64,000 nt of DNA, from positions 1 through 64,000 of the forward strand of contig NZ_MVHC01000017.1 in the NCBI RefSeq assembly GCF_002086455.1, written 5' to 3'. The translations under genes and the position numbers were made by a program. Source of the DNA: Mycolicibacter algericus DSM 45454 (lineage in GTDB: Bacteria; Actinomycetota; Actinomycetes; Mycobacteriales; Mycobacteriaceae). A model generated the notes under the pieces. That model searched no databases and was not told where the DNA came from. It was given only the letters and a program-made list of their open reading frames with translations. Shown piece after piece: positions 18,760 through 28,100 of this stretch; the stretch's first letter is position 1; each line of letters opens with the position of its first letter.

Positions 18760-19106
18760 TCGTGCTGGACCTGTTCGCCAGTGTGTTGGGTCTTGCCGGG
18801 GCGGTGCTGGCGCTGACCGCGGCGATCGGGGTGGTGCGCTTCCCGGACACGTTGGCCCGGATGCATTCGGCCACCAAACCGCAGGTGCTGGGACTGATAC
18901 TGGTGCTGGTCGCCGCGTTGATCCGGCTACGCGGCAGCCACGATGCCGGGATGGTGACCGTGAGCATCATCTTCACCCTGATCACGGCGCCGGTTGTCGC
19001 CCACCGGGTGGGTCGACTGGCCTACCAGGAGCAGGACATGACCGAGGTGCTGGCCGTCGACCAGTTGGTCGAGCTCACCGAGGAGGAGGATCAGGCTTCG
19101 CGCTGA
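18756..19106 (+). CDS. mrpG: Mrp antiporter subunit G
   Basis: A 116-residue last subunit. GVVRFPDTLARMHSATKPQV is the MrpG family signature, followed by hydrophobic helices (LGLILVLVAALI, VTVSIIFTLITAPVVAHRVG). The C-terminus is acidic (QLVELTEEEDQ). It ends the six-gene operon; the last 16 bases overlap the end of the convergent methyltransferase gene. Confidence 0.93.
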   Translation: MIVLDLFASVLGLAGAVLALTAAIGVVRFPDTLARMHSATKPQVLGLILVLVAALIRLRGSHDAGMVTVSIIFTLITAPVVAHRVGRLAYQEQDMTEVLAVDQLVELTEEEDQASR

Positions 19107-19708
19107 CCTGGGCGCAGCACGGCGACCAGAAAGTCGGAATCGGCGGTGAAGGGCCGCAGATCCCAGGTGCCCAGCAGCAGGTCGACCGCGAATCCGGTGG
19201 TCGCCGCGTCGTCGAGGAACTGGTCGAACTCATAGTCCCGATCGGCGCCGAAACCGATCACGGTTCGTCCGTCGTCGGCGCAGTGCGCGCGCAACCGGCG
19301 CAGCACCTCGACGCGGGTGCTCGGTGCCACGAACGTCATGACATTGCCGGCTGACACGATCACCTCGAACGGTTCGGGGATACCGCGAGCGGGCAGGTCG
19401 AGTTCGGCCAGGTCACCGACCAGGTAGCGCGGGCCCGGATGATCGTGTTCGGCCGCCTCGATGAGCTCCGGATCGACGTCGACACCCACCACGTCGTGAC
19501 CGGCCGCGGACAACAGGCCGGCCACCCGGCCCGGGCCGCAGCCGGCATCGAGGATGCGAGCGCCACGCGACGCCATCGCGTCGATGAATCGTGCTTCGCC
19601 GGCCAGATCGTTACCGGCGCGGGCCATTTGACGGAAGCGCTCGATATACCACTGTGAGTGCCCGGGATCGGCGGCGACCTTTTGCATCCAGAGGCTCTGC
19701 TCGACCAT
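19091..19708 (-). CDS. Class I SAM-dependent methyltransferase
   Basis: A 205-residue protein with motif I ILDAGCGPGRVAGLLSAAGH, motif II acidic pair in VVGVDVDPELIEAA, and VGDLAELDLP. Length and layout fit the methyltransf_25/11 group. The substrate is not evident; SQWYIERFRQMARAGNDL at the N-terminus is seen in uncharacterised mycobacterial relatives. Monocistronic on the reverse strand, convergent with mrpG. Confidence 0.85.
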   Translation of the reverse strand: MVEQSLWMQKVAADPGHSQWYIERFRQMARAGNDLAGEARFIDAMASRGARILDAGCGPGRVAGLLSAAGHDVVGVDVDPELIEAAEHDHPGPRYLVGDLAELDLPARGIPEPFEVIVSAGNVMTFVAPSTRVEVLRRLRAHCADDGRTVIGFGADRDYEFDQFLDDAATTGFAVDLLLGTWDLRPFTADSDFLVAVLRPGQREA

Positions 19709-19796
19709 GGCTGCATTCTCGCAGGGCGGAATCGGGCGCGATCTTCGGCCGGGGCTTGCGCGGGAAATCCGGCCTGGCGTTGCAGGCGCGGGCGGC

Positions 19797-20114
19797 TCAC
19801 CGCCCGGGAACGGGCCCGATTACGTCTCGCAGTTGTTCGGCGTTGTCGTTGTCCATGCGGGTGAAGGCCGTCGCGGCGGTGCGCACGTTCTCGGCGATGC
19901 CGGTCAGGTTCTGATGGTGGCCCTGCAGCGCGTCGCGGTGGCCGTCCTTGGCGCTGCCCAACGCGGCGTGGAAGCTGTGTGCGTCGTCGAAGTCGCCGAA
20001 AATCCCGGCGGCCACACCGGCGGATCCCAGCCGCTGCGCACCGTTGCGGGCGTGGCCACCGGCGTCATCGGACACGTTGGCCCCGGTGCGCAATGCCTGA
20101 GGGTCGACGTGCAT
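19797..20114 (-). CDS. DUF2563-like / WXG100-sized mycobacterial protein
   Basis: A 105-residue helical protein starting MHVDPQALRTGANVSDDAGG and containing FGDFDDAHSFHAAL. Size, helical heptads and the opening resemble DUF2563, a small mycobacterial family related to ESX-secreted WXG100-like proteins; this is recognition by pattern. GGAAGGCGG precedes the ATG. Secretion and function are unknown; no ESX gene is nearby. Confidence 0.6.
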   Translation of the reverse strand: MHVDPQALRTGANVSDDAGGHARNGAQRLGSAGVAAGIFGDFDDAHSFHAALGSAKDGHRDALQGHHQNLTGIAENVRTAATAFTRMDNDNAEQLRDVIGPVPGR

Positions 20115-20189
20115 CGCCTACCGCCTTCCTGGTGCACCAGCTCTGTAAGAGCGTAGCGATCGGTGGGCAGGCGTCAATTCACCCGGTCG

Positions 20190-21104
20190 CTACACCAGCG
20201 GGCGGCCGGTGCGGATACGCCGGTCGACGTCCCACAGCAGCACATTGAACGGGAAGCCGCGCAGGAATTTCGGCAGCAGGTTGTTGACCCCTCGAATCAC
20301 GCCCATCAACCGGTCGAACTGGCGTTGCTTGTCCGCGTCCCACGGCAACTGCATCTCGTCGCGGAAGCGCTGCGGCAGGAATCCGGTGGTGATCAACAGG
20401 GCGAGCCGTTCGTTCGCCCGCTGTAGCGGTCCCGGCAGGGTCATGCCGCGCAATCGGCTGGCGGCGATGGGAAGCAGGTAGTCGCGGACGGTGTCGTCGA
20501 TGTGCACCTTGTCCAGCTGCTCCTGCCAGTACCGGTCGAAAGCGGCCCGATCCGCCGGCCACATGTCCTCGGGGACCTGGAGCATGGTGGCCATGGCCTT
20601 GCCCTCATTGTGGTAGTGCCGGTCGGCGTGCTCGTCGTCCATCTCACCGAGGAAGATACGGTGCACGTCGACGTTGCCCTTGTACAGGCAGGCGCCCACC
20701 CACAGCTGCAGATCGCGGTCGAAGGCGTTGTACTTCACCGGGCTGTCGGCCGTCGAGCGAACCTGGCGGTGCGCACTGTTGACCGCCTCGCGGAACGCGG
20801 CCTTCTGCTCGTCGCTGCCCTGGGTGGCGACGACCAGATAGGTGAACGTGGTGCGAGCCCGCTTGATCGGATGCAGGTCGACGCGCCCGCTTTCGACGCG
20901 GCTCTCCAGCACGCCATAACCCACGCCGGGACGGGCGAGTTGCATGATCACGTTGGCGGGCCCGGCCAACAGCGCCACACCCATCATCATGTTGTCGGTG
21001 CAGGAGACCTGCGGCAGCAACGACCGCCGATGAGGTGCGGGTTGTGTGCTCGTCGAATCGCTCACCGAACGCTCCACCAACGGGATCGGTTCGCTGATCG
21101 TCAT
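20190..21104 (-). CDS. MpaB/rubber-oxygenase-like (DUF2236) protein
   Basis: A 304-residue protein of the oxygenase MpaB family, which includes latex-clearing proteins and fungal MpaB. Visible features are the GVGYGVLESR region, ARTTFTYLVVATQGSDEQK, and the conserved acidic/His stretch FDRDLQLWVGACLYKG, where family members often place haem-related residues. A TetR regulator is divergent, 69 bases away, suggesting local control. Substrate unknown; oxidative cleavage of a lipid or isoprenoid is a family-based guess. Confidence 0.7.
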   Translation of the reverse strand: MTISEPIPLVERSVSDSTSTQPAPHRRSLLPQVSCTDNMMMGVALLAGPANVIMQLARPGVGYGVLESRVESGRVDLHPIKRARTTFTYLVVATQGSDEQKAAFREAVNSAHRQVRSTADSPVKYNAFDRDLQLWVGACLYKGNVDVHRIFLGEMDDEHADRHYHNEGKAMATMLQVPEDMWPADRAAFDRYWQEQLDKVHIDDTVRDYLLPIAASRLRGMTLPGPLQRANERLALLITTGFLPQRFRDEMQLPWDADKQRQFDRLMGVIRGVNNLLPKFLRGFPFNVLLWDVDRRIRTGRPLV

Positions 21105-21173
21105 GGCTGCACCCCTCGCAATTGTGAGAACATCGGTTTCCTGATATTGCCGAGCCTGGGGCCCGCTGTCAAC

Positions 21174-21818
21174 ATGGTGGGTATGGGGAGCGTTGCGCCG
21201 GAGCGCCCGTACCGGGGGGTGCAGGCCGCAGATCGGCTGGCCGAACGCCGAGAACGGCTGCTAGTCGCCGGCCTCGATCTGCTCGGCGGGCGCGAGATGC
21301 CCGCATTGACCGTTCGCGCGCTGTGCCGCCGGGCCGGGGTGGCGTCCCGCTATTTCTACGAGAGTTTCACCGACAAGGACGAGTTCGTCGCGGCCGTCTT
21401 CGAGTGGGTGGTCAATGACCTGGCCGCCAGCACCCAGGAGGCCGTGGCCGCGGCGCCTCCCGCCGAACAGACGCGCGCCGGCATGGCCCACCTGGTGGCG
21501 GCCATCGCCGGAGACGCCCGTGTCGGCAGGATCTTGTTCAGCACCCGGCTGACCAACGCGTTGCTGGTACGCAAACGGGCGCAGTCGAGTGCGCTGTTCG
21601 CGATGCTGTCCGGCCGCCACGTCGAAAACGTGCTCCGGGTGCCGGGCAACGACCGGATCAAGGCGGCCGCCCATTTCGTGGTCGGCGGGGTGGCACAGAC
21701 GATCGGTGCCTGGCTGGCCGGTGACATACACCTGCAGCCCGATCAGCTCGTGGACCAGTTGACCGCACTACTGGGCCAGCTCGACGATCCGGCGCTCTAC
21801 CGCGATCCGCCGTCGTGA
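21174..21818 (+). CDS. TetR/AcrR family regulator divergent from the MpaB-like gene
   Basis: A 214-residue regulator whose helix-turn-helix region reads LTVRALCRRAGVASRYFYES followed by FTDKDEFVAAVFEWV. ATG 21174 is used; ATG 21183 is possible. The 69-base gap to the MpaB-like gene must hold both promoters and probably an operator, but I find no convincing palindrome. It is likely the local repressor of the oxygenase gene. Confidence 0.85.
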   Translation: MVGMGSVAPERPYRGVQAADRLAERRERLLVAGLDLLGGREMPALTVRALCRRAGVASRYFYESFTDKDEFVAAVFEWVVNDLAASTQEAVAAAPPAEQTRAGMAHLVAAIAGDARVGRILFSTRLTNALLVRKRAQSSALFAMLSGRHVENVLRVPGNDRIKAAAHFVVGGVAQTIGAWLAGDIHLQPDQLVDQLTALLGQLDDPALYRDPPS

Positions 21819-21843
21819 TCAGTCGACGGAGGCCCTAGCACCC

Positions 21844-22443
21844 TCAGCTGCGCGACTTGCGCTGTTTGCGCTTGATGCCCACTCCGCCCCACAGTGCAAA
21901 GCCGCGGATTCGCACCGTCGGGGCGCCCGGCGTGCCCCGGCCCTCGACACGCTGGTCGAAGCCGCCCATGACGCCATGCCCCTGGATGTCGACGTTGACT
22001 TCCGGCGGCAACAGAATGGTCTGCCCGCCCATGATCGAGTAGGCGTTGATCTCGACGTCGGGTGCGGTGAAGTCGGCGTAGCGCAGGTCGATGACGCCGC
22101 CGCCCCACAGCGAGAACGTGGTCAGCCGCTTGGGTACGTTCCACCGCCCGCGCCGCTCGAACGAACTCATGATCGCCAGCAGCAGTGTCGAGGGCGCGGG
22201 TTTGCAGTCGCCGCCGCGGTGCGGGCATACCGAAGAACCCGGAAGGTCGGCACGCAGCCGGTCGAGCTCGTCGTAGGTCTGCGCCGCATAGGCCTTGGCC
22301 AGCCGGTCCTCATACTCGCTCATCGGCAGTTGGCCCTGCGCAGCGGCGTCGCCGAGCAGCTGCGCCAGCTGGATCCGGTCGGTGTCCGCGGCACGCGAGG
22401 GCGTGCCGTGGGTCTCGTCGCTTCGCCGGGCTGAGTTTCTCAT
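21844..22443 (-). CDS. DUF1707 protein with LiaF-like C-terminal domain
   Basis: A 199-residue protein. Residues about 20-70 form a DUF1707 domain, a SHOCT-like module (LAQLLGDAAAQGQLPMSEYE, LAKAYAAQTYDELDRLRADL). The C-terminal half consists of repeating beta strands (FSLWGGGVIDLRYADF, AYSIMGGQTILLPP) like the cell-wall-stress LiaF/DUF2154 fold. Relatives occur as Rv0966c in the same chromosomal position. No signal peptide or clear transmembrane segment is visible. A TAGGCT lies 9 bases before the ATG on the reverse strand. Confidence 0.75.
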   Translation of the reverse strand: MRNSARRSDETHGTPSRAADTDRIQLAQLLGDAAAQGQLPMSEYEDRLAKAYAAQTYDELDRLRADLPGSSVCPHRGGDCKPAPSTLLLAIMSSFERRGRWNVPKRLTTFSLWGGGVIDLRYADFTAPDVEINAYSIMGGQTILLPPEVNVDIQGHGVMGGFDQRVEGRGTPGAPTVRIRGFALWGGVGIKRKQRKSRS

Positions 22444-22536
22444 TGGCTAGACAGCCTACGACGAACTGATTTGCCACGAGCAGGGTTGCCCCAAAGTGCC
22501 CGGCGAACCGGAGCGCGACGGGCCGGCGTGAGGGTG

Positions 22537-23316
22537 TCAGCCGGCCCAGCTGGGGGGACGCTTCTGCAGGAAGGCGAGCATGCCTTCGCGGGCCTCCGCG
22601 GAGACGAACATCCGCGCTGAGGCGACGCTGAGCCGTTCGGCATCCCGGTCGAACCCGGCCAGTACCGCCGCGGTGGTCAGCGCCTTGGAGGCCGCCAGCC
22701 CCTGCGGAGATCCGAGCCGCAGATCGGCGACCAGGCCCGCGACGGTCGCCTCCACATCCTCGGCGGCCAGCGTGATCAGCCCGATCTTCGCGGCTTCGGC
22801 GGCGCCGAATTTCTCCCCGGTCAGGTAGTAGCGCGCCGCTGCCCTGGCCGACAGCTTCGGCAGCAGCGTCAGGGAGATGATCGACGGCGCCACGCCGATC
22901 CGGGCCTCGGTCAGCGCGAAGGTGCTGGCCGGCCCGGCGACCGCGATATCGCACGCGCCGACCAGCCCCATGCCGCCGGCGCGTACGTGGCCGTTGACCG
23001 CGGCGATCACCGGTCGCGGCGACTCGACGATCGCCCGCAGCAGCGCCGCCATCTCACGGGCCCGGTCGGCGGCGAGCTCGCCGGGATCGCCGCCCGACGC
23101 CTCGCTCAGATCCGCCCCGGCGCAGAACGTCTTGCCGGTGTGTCCGAGCACCACCACCCGCACGTTCGGGTCGGCCGCGGCGTCGCGCAGGCCCGCGTGC
23201 AGCTGGGCGACCAGCCTGCTCGACAGCGCGTTGCGGTTGTGCGGCGAGTCCAGGGTCAGCCGGGCCGAGCCGTCTGCGGTGTCCTCGGGACCGGTGTAGG
23301 AAACCAGCGTGTCCAT
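22537..23316 (-). CDS. Enoyl-CoA hydratase/isomerase
   Basis: A 259-residue crotonase-fold enzyme, last gene of the reverse-strand acyl-CoA operon. The oxyanion-hole strands are FCAGADLSEASGGD and GMGLVGACDIAVAGPASTFA. It resembles mycobacterial EchA7 (Rv0971c) by position. In an atu/liu-type pathway it would hydrate the carboxylated, branched enoyl-CoA made by the neighbouring carboxylase; that is inferred. The start overlaps the stop of the upstream acyl-CoA dehydrogenase by one base. Confidence 0.88.
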   Translation of the reverse strand: MDTLVSYTGPEDTADGSARLTLDSPHNRNALSSRLVAQLHAGLRDAAADPNVRVVVLGHTGKTFCAGADLSEASGGDPGELAADRAREMAALLRAIVESPRPVIAAVNGHVRAGGMGLVGACDIAVAGPASTFALTEARIGVAPSIISLTLLPKLSARAAARYYLTGEKFGAAEAAKIGLITLAAEDVEATVAGLVADLRLGSPQGLAASKALTTAAVLAGFDRDAERLSVASARMFVSAEAREGMLAFLQKRPPSWAG

Positions 23317-24482
23317 CAGTACGACCGTGGCAGGCCCAGCGACGTCTGCGCGACGAAGTTCAGGATCATCTCCCGGCTCACCGGCGCGATGCGGGCCAGC
23401 CGAGACGAGGTGATCGCCGCGGCGATGCCGTATTCCTTGGTCAGGCCGTTACCACCGAGCGACTGCACCGCCTGGTCGACCGCCCGCGTCGACGCCTCGC
23501 CGGCGGCGTATTTGGCCATGTTGGCCGCCTCCGCAGCCCCGAAGTCGTCGCCGGCGTCGTACAACGTCGCCGCCTTCTGCATCATCAGTTTGGCCAACTG
23601 GATCTCGATGTGATTGGCAGCCAGCGGATGCGACAGGCCCTGGTGCGCGCCGATCGGGGTCTTCCACACCTGACGGGTGTTGACGTAGTCGACGGCCTTG
23701 CCGATCGCAAAGCGGCCCATGCCGACCGCGCTGGCCGCGCCCATGATGCGTTCGGGGTTCAGCCCGGCGAACAGTTGCGCGATGGCGGCGTCCTCGGAGC
23801 CCACCAGCGCGTCGGCCGGCAGCCGGACGTCGTCGAGGAACACCTGAAACTGGCGCTCCGGGCTGACCAGCTCCATCTCGATCGGGGTGTAGGTCAATCC
23901 GGGGGTGTCGGTGGGCACCACGAACAGGGCGGGCCGCAGGTTGCCGGTCTTGGCGTCTTCGCTGCGGCCGACCACCAGGACCGCCTGCGCCTGGTCGATA
24001 CCGGAGATGAAGGTCTTCTGGCCCTTGAGGATCCAGTCCGACCCGTCGCGGCGCGCGGTGGTGGTGATCTTGTGCGAGTTCGACCCGGCGTCCGGTTCGG
24101 TGATGGCGAACGCCATGGTCAGCGATCCGTCGGCGATGCCGGGGATCCACCGCTTCTTCTGCTCGTCGGTGCCGAACTTGGAGATGATGGTGCCGTTGAT
24201 GGCAGGCGAGACGACCATCATCAGCAGCGCACACCCGTTGGCCGACATCTCTTCCATGACCAGCGACAGTTCGTACATGCCGGCGCCGCCACCGCCGTAC
24301 TCCTCGGGGAGGTTGACGCCGATGAAGCCGAGTTTGCCGGCCTCGTTCCACAGTTCGTCGGTGTGCTGCCCGGCGCGGGCCTTCTCCAGGTAGTAGTCCT
24401 GGCCGTAGTTCGAGGCCATCGCCGCGACGGCATCGCGCAGGGCGCGGCGTTCGTCGTTTTCGATGAAGCTGGTGTCGCTCAT
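23316..24482 (-). CDS. Acyl-CoA dehydrogenase (FadE12-like)
   Basis: A 388-residue FAD-dependent acyl-CoA dehydrogenase. Signatures are FAITEPDAGSNSHKITTTAR (FAD/substrate region), TFISGIDQAQAVLVVGR and the C-terminal QSLGGNGLTKEYGI. It lies between the carboxylase alpha gene (4-base overlap) and the enoyl-CoA hydratase gene. Corresponds in position to Rv0972c. It probably oxidises a branched or terpenoid acyl-CoA. Confidence 0.9.
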   Translation of the reverse strand: MSDTSFIENDERRALRDAVAAMASNYGQDYYLEKARAGQHTDELWNEAGKLGFIGVNLPEEYGGGGAGMYELSLVMEEMSANGCALLMMVVSPAINGTIISKFGTDEQKKRWIPGIADGSLTMAFAITEPDAGSNSHKITTTARRDGSDWILKGQKTFISGIDQAQAVLVVGRSEDAKTGNLRPALFVVPTDTPGLTYTPIEMELVSPERQFQVFLDDVRLPADALVGSEDAAIAQLFAGLNPERIMGAASAVGMGRFAIGKAVDYVNTRQVWKTPIGAHQGLSHPLAANHIEIQLAKLMMQKAATLYDAGDDFGAAEAANMAKYAAGEASTRAVDQAVQSLGGNGLTKEYGIAAAITSSRLARIAPVSREMILNFVAQTSLGLPRSY

Positions 24483-26464
24483 TCTGGGTCTCCTTCTGCT
24501 TGCTGTTCGACACGGGCCAGCACGGCACCGACCTCTACCTGGTCGCCGGGCTTGACGTCGAGTTGGGTGAGCACCCCGTCCGACGGCGCGCTGATGGTGT
24601 GCTCCATCTTCATGGCTTCCAGCCAGATCAGCGGTTGGCCGGCGGTCACCGCGTCACCCAGTCCGGCGCCCAGTCGGATCACGTTGCCAGGCATCGGTGC
24701 CAGCAGTGATCCCTGTTCGACGGCCGATTCGGGGTCCGGGAAGCGAGGCAACGCCACCAGGTGCACGCCGCCGGCGGGGGAGTCGACGTAGACGTCCTGG
24801 GAAGCTGAGCCGTAGCGCGCGACGGTGAACGTGCGGGCGACACCGGCCGGGTCGGCCAGCACCACCTCGTCGGGGCCGGCCGAGACCAGCCTGACATCGC
24901 AGTCCTTGACGATCAATCCGGTTCGGGTGAAACGGTATTCGATCCGATGCTCGGTGCCGTCGTCGGCGGCGTAGGTCTTGGTCTGAAATCCAGACGGCAC
25001 GTTGCGCCAGCCGCCGGGAACGGAGCCGAACGCCTGGGCGGTGGCCCGGTTGTGTGCGGCGTCGGCCAGCGCGGCCGCGACCGCCGCGGTGCGCACCGTC
25101 GCCGTGTCGGCCAGCGGCGCGGACAGTTCGGCCAGGCCGTGGGTGTCGAAGAACGCCGTGTCGGTTGCCCCGTCCAGGAACGCCGGGTGGCGCAGCACGT
25201 TGACCAGCAGATCGCGGTTGGTGCGCAACCCGTGCAGTCGGGTGCGGGCCAGCGCGCTCGCCAGCACCGTGGCCGCCTGCCGGCGGGTCGGCGCGTAGCT
25301 GATCACCTTGGCCAGCATCGGGTCGTAGTGGATCGAGACGGTCGATCCGTCGACGACACCGGAGTCCAGCCGGATGCCGGTGTGTCGGCACAGCGAGCCG
25401 AACTGCGCCGCGACGCCGGGCACGTCGACGGCGTGCACCGTGCCGGCCTGCGGCTGCCAGCCGCTGCCCGGGTCTTCGGCGTAGAGCCGCACCTCGATCG
25501 AATGCCCATGGGCCGGCGGGGGTTCGGGGTCGAGCCGGGCGCCGTCGGCCACCGCTATCTGCAGTTCGACCAGGTCGACGCCGGTGGTCTCCTCGGTGAC
25601 CGGGTGCTCGACCTGCAGCCGGGTGTTCATCTCCAGGAAGTAGAACTCGCCGCGGGAGTCGGCCAAGAACTCCACCGTGCCGGCACCGGTGTAGCCGATC
25701 GCGCTCGCCGCCAGCCGGGCCGCCTCGAAGAGTTTGGCGCGCATGCCCGGGGTGCGCTCCACCAGGGGAGAGGGAGCCTCCTCGATGATCTTCTGGTGAC
25801 GGCGCTGAATCGAGCATTCCCGCTCACCGACCGGCCACACCGTGCCGTGCGCATCGGCCATCACCTGGACCTCGATGTGGTGGCCGGTCGGCAGGTAGCG
25901 CTCGCAGAACACCGTGGGGTCACCGAATGCCGAGGCGGCCTCGCGCTGGGCGGCCGCGACCTCGTCGGCCAGGGCCGACAGTTCGGTGACCACCCGCATG
26001 CCGCGGCCGCCGCCGCCGGCGGAGGCCTTCACCAGCACCGGAAGTTGTTCGGCGGTGACCGATGCCGGGTCCAGCTCTTCCAGGACCGGCACGCCGGCGG
26101 CGGCCATCATCTTCTTCGATTCGATCTTGGATCCCATCGAGGTCACCGCGGCCACCGGCGGCCCGATCCAGGTCAACCCGGCGTCCTGCACTGCGGCGGC
26201 GAAATCGGCGTTCTCGGACAGGAATCCGTAGCCGGGGTGGATGGCGTCGGCCCCGGCGGCACGGGCCGCGTCGATGATCGTCTCGGCCGACAGGTAGGAC
26301 GTGGTCTGCGGCAGCCGCACTTTCGCGTCGGCTTCGGCGACGTGCGGCATGGCGGCGTCGGGGTCGGTGTAGACCGCGACGGTGCCCAGCCCCAGCCGGC
26401 GGCAGGTGGCGAAGACCCGACGGGCGATCTCGCCGCGATTGGCCACCAGGACGTTACTGATCAT
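24479..26464 (-). CDS. accA2: Biotin-dependent acyl-CoA carboxylase alpha subunit (AccA2-like)
   Basis: A 661-residue protein combining biotin carboxylase and biotin carboxyl carrier domains. The N-terminus is ISNVLVANRGEIARRV; the ATP-grasp core has ECSIQRRHQKIIEEAPS and VEFLADSRGEFYFLEMNTRL. The biotinylation site is EAMKMEH near the C-terminus. ATG at 26462-26464 gives the standard family start, and an upstream in-frame extension is rejected. It pairs with the beta subunit 40 bases upstream. By position it is Rv0973c-like; in an atu pathway this would be the geranyl-CoA carboxylase type, otherwise methylcrotonyl-CoA. Confidence 0.92.
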   Translation of the reverse strand: MISNVLVANRGEIARRVFATCRRLGLGTVAVYTDPDAAMPHVAEADAKVRLPQTTSYLSAETIIDAARAAGADAIHPGYGFLSENADFAAAVQDAGLTWIGPPVAAVTSMGSKIESKKMMAAAGVPVLEELDPASVTAEQLPVLVKASAGGGGRGMRVVTELSALADEVAAAQREAASAFGDPTVFCERYLPTGHHIEVQVMADAHGTVWPVGERECSIQRRHQKIIEEAPSPLVERTPGMRAKLFEAARLAASAIGYTGAGTVEFLADSRGEFYFLEMNTRLQVEHPVTEETTGVDLVELQIAVADGARLDPEPPPAHGHSIEVRLYAEDPGSGWQPQAGTVHAVDVPGVAAQFGSLCRHTGIRLDSGVVDGSTVSIHYDPMLAKVISYAPTRRQAATVLASALARTRLHGLRTNRDLLVNVLRHPAFLDGATDTAFFDTHGLAELSAPLADTATVRTAAVAAALADAAHNRATAQAFGSVPGGWRNVPSGFQTKTYAADDGTEHRIEYRFTRTGLIVKDCDVRLVSAGPDEVVLADPAGVARTFTVARYGSASQDVYVDSPAGGVHLVALPRFPDPESAVEQGSLLAPMPGNVIRLGAGLGDAVTAGQPLIWLEAMKMEHTISAPSDGVLTQLDVKPGDQVEVGAVLARVEQQAEGDPE

Positions 26465-26504
26465 TGACTCTGCCTTCTGCTCTTCGCGCAAGCGCTCATC
26501 GCGC

Positions 26505-28100
26505 TCACATCCGGAAGACGCCGAAGTTCGACGTCCCCTCGACCGGGCCATTGGCAATGGCGGACAAACACATTCCCAGCACGGTGCGGGTGTCGCGCGG
26601 GTCGATCACCCCGTCGTCGTAGAGCCGGCCGGACAGGAACATCGGCAGCGACTCCGCCTCGATCTGGGCTTCGATCGCGGCCCGCAGCGCGGCATCGGCC
26701 GCCTCGTCCACCTGCTGGCCGCGGGCCTCGGCAGCGGCGCGGCTCACGATCGAGATGACCCCGGCCAGCTGCGTGCCGCCCATCACCGCGGCTTTGGAGC
26801 TCGGCCAGGCGAACAGGAACCGCGGATCGTAGGCCCGCCCGCACATGCCGTAATGCCCGGCGCCGTAGGAGGCCCCGATCAGCAGCGAGATGTGCGGCAC
26901 CGTCGAGTTCGACACGGCGTTGATCATCATCGAGCCGTGCTTGATCATGCCGCCCTCTTCATAGGCCTTGCCGACCATGTACCCGGTGGTGTTGTGCAGG
27001 AACAACAGTGGGGTGTCAGACCGGTTGGCCAGCTGGATGAACTGGGTCGCCTTCTGGGATTCCTCGCTGAACAGCACCCCGCGCGCGTTGGCCAGGATGC
27101 CGATCGGATACCCGTGCAGCCGGGCCCAGCCGGTGATGAGCGACGAGCCGTACATGGCCTTGAACTCGTCGAAGTCCGAGCCGTCGACGATGCGGGCGAT
27201 CACCTCCCGCGGATCGAACGGGATGCGCAGATCGGCCGGCACGATGCCGATCAGCTCGTCGGCGTCGTACTTCGGCTCGACGACCGCAGCCGGCTCCGGA
27301 CCCTGCTTGACCCAATTCAGCCGGGCCACGATCCGGCGGCCGATGCGCAGTGCGTCGAGCTCGTCGTTGGCGAAGTAGTCGCCGAGGCCGGACGTGCGGG
27401 AGTGCATCTCGGCGCCACCGAGTGATTCGTCGTCGGACTCCTCGCCGGTGGCCATCTTCACCAGCGGCGGGCCGGCCAGGAACACTTTCGAGCGTTCCCG
27501 GATCATCACCACGTGGTCGGACATGCCGGGCACATAGGCCCCGCCGGCGGTGGAGTTGCCGAACACCAGCGCGATGGTCGGGATGCCGGCGGCCGACAGC
27601 CGGGTCAGGTCGCGGAACATCTGACCGCCGGGGATGAAGACTTCCTTCTGGGTGGGCAGGTCCGCCCCGCCGGATTCCACCAGGGAGATCAGCGGAAGCC
27701 GGTTCTCGAAGGCGATCTGGTTGGCCCGCAGAATCTTTCGCAGCGTCCACGGATTCGACGTACCGCCTTTGACCGTCGGGTCGTTGGCGATGATCATGCA
27801 CTCGACGCCGCTGACCGCACCGATTCCGGTGACCACGCTGGCACCGACCTGGAAGTCGCTGCCCCAGGCGGCCAGCGGGCACAGCTCGAGGAAGGGCGAG
27901 TCGGCGTCGATGAGCAGCTCGATGCGCTCCCGGGCGGTCAGCTTGCCCCGGGCGTGGTGCCGTTCGACGTACTTCGGTCCGCCGCCGGCGAGTGCCTTGG
28001 CGTGCTCGGCATCGATCTCGGCGAGCTTGTCGGTCAGCGCCGCCGCCGCTTCGGTGTAGGCGGGGGAGGAGGGGTCAAGGGTGGACTTGATGGTGGTCAC
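26505..28100 (-). CDS. accD2: Acyl-CoA carboxylase beta subunit (AccD2-like carboxyltransferase)
   Basis: A 531-residue carboxyltransferase. Typical stretches are HHARGKLTARERIELLIDAD, the CoA-binding turn GGAYVPGMSDHVVM and the C-terminal GASYGAGHYGMCGRAYDP. The GTG start overlaps the upstream dehydrogenase stop (GTGA). It forms the holoenzyme with the biotin-carrying alpha subunit and moves CO2 to the acyl-CoA. The sequence style is that of methylcrotonyl/geranyl-CoA carboxylases rather than propionyl-CoA carboxylase (judged by eye). Confidence 0.9.
   Translation of the reverse strand: MTTIKSTLDPSSPAYTEAAAALTDKLAEIDAEHAKALAGGGPKYVERHHARGKLTARERIELLIDADSPFLELCPLAAWGSDFQVGASVVTGIGAVSGVECMIIANDPTVKGGTSNPWTLRKILRANQIAFENRLPLISLVESGGADLPTQKEVFIPGGQMFRDLTRLSAAGIPTIALVFGNSTAGGAYVPGMSDHVVMIRERSKVFLAGPPLVKMATGEESDDESLGGAEMHSRTSGLGDYFANDELDALRIGRRIVARLNWVKQGPEPAAVVEPKYDADELIGIVPADLRIPFDPREVIARIVDGSDFDEFKAMYGSSLITGWARLHGYPIGILANARGVLFSEESQKATQFIQLANRSDTPLLFLHNTTGYMVGKAYEEGGMIKHGSMMINAVSNSTVPHISLLIGASYGAGHYGMCGRAYDPRFLFAWPSSKAAVMGGTQLAGVISIVSRAAAEARGQQVDEAADAALRAAIEAQIEAESLPMFLSGRLYDDGVIDPRDTRTVLGMCLSAIANGPVEGTSNFGVFRM

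Noticed and set aside
21105..21173. Palindromic operator between the MpaB-like and tetR genes
   Set aside because: Only short or imperfect symmetries (CAAT...ATTG) could be found, too weak to call.
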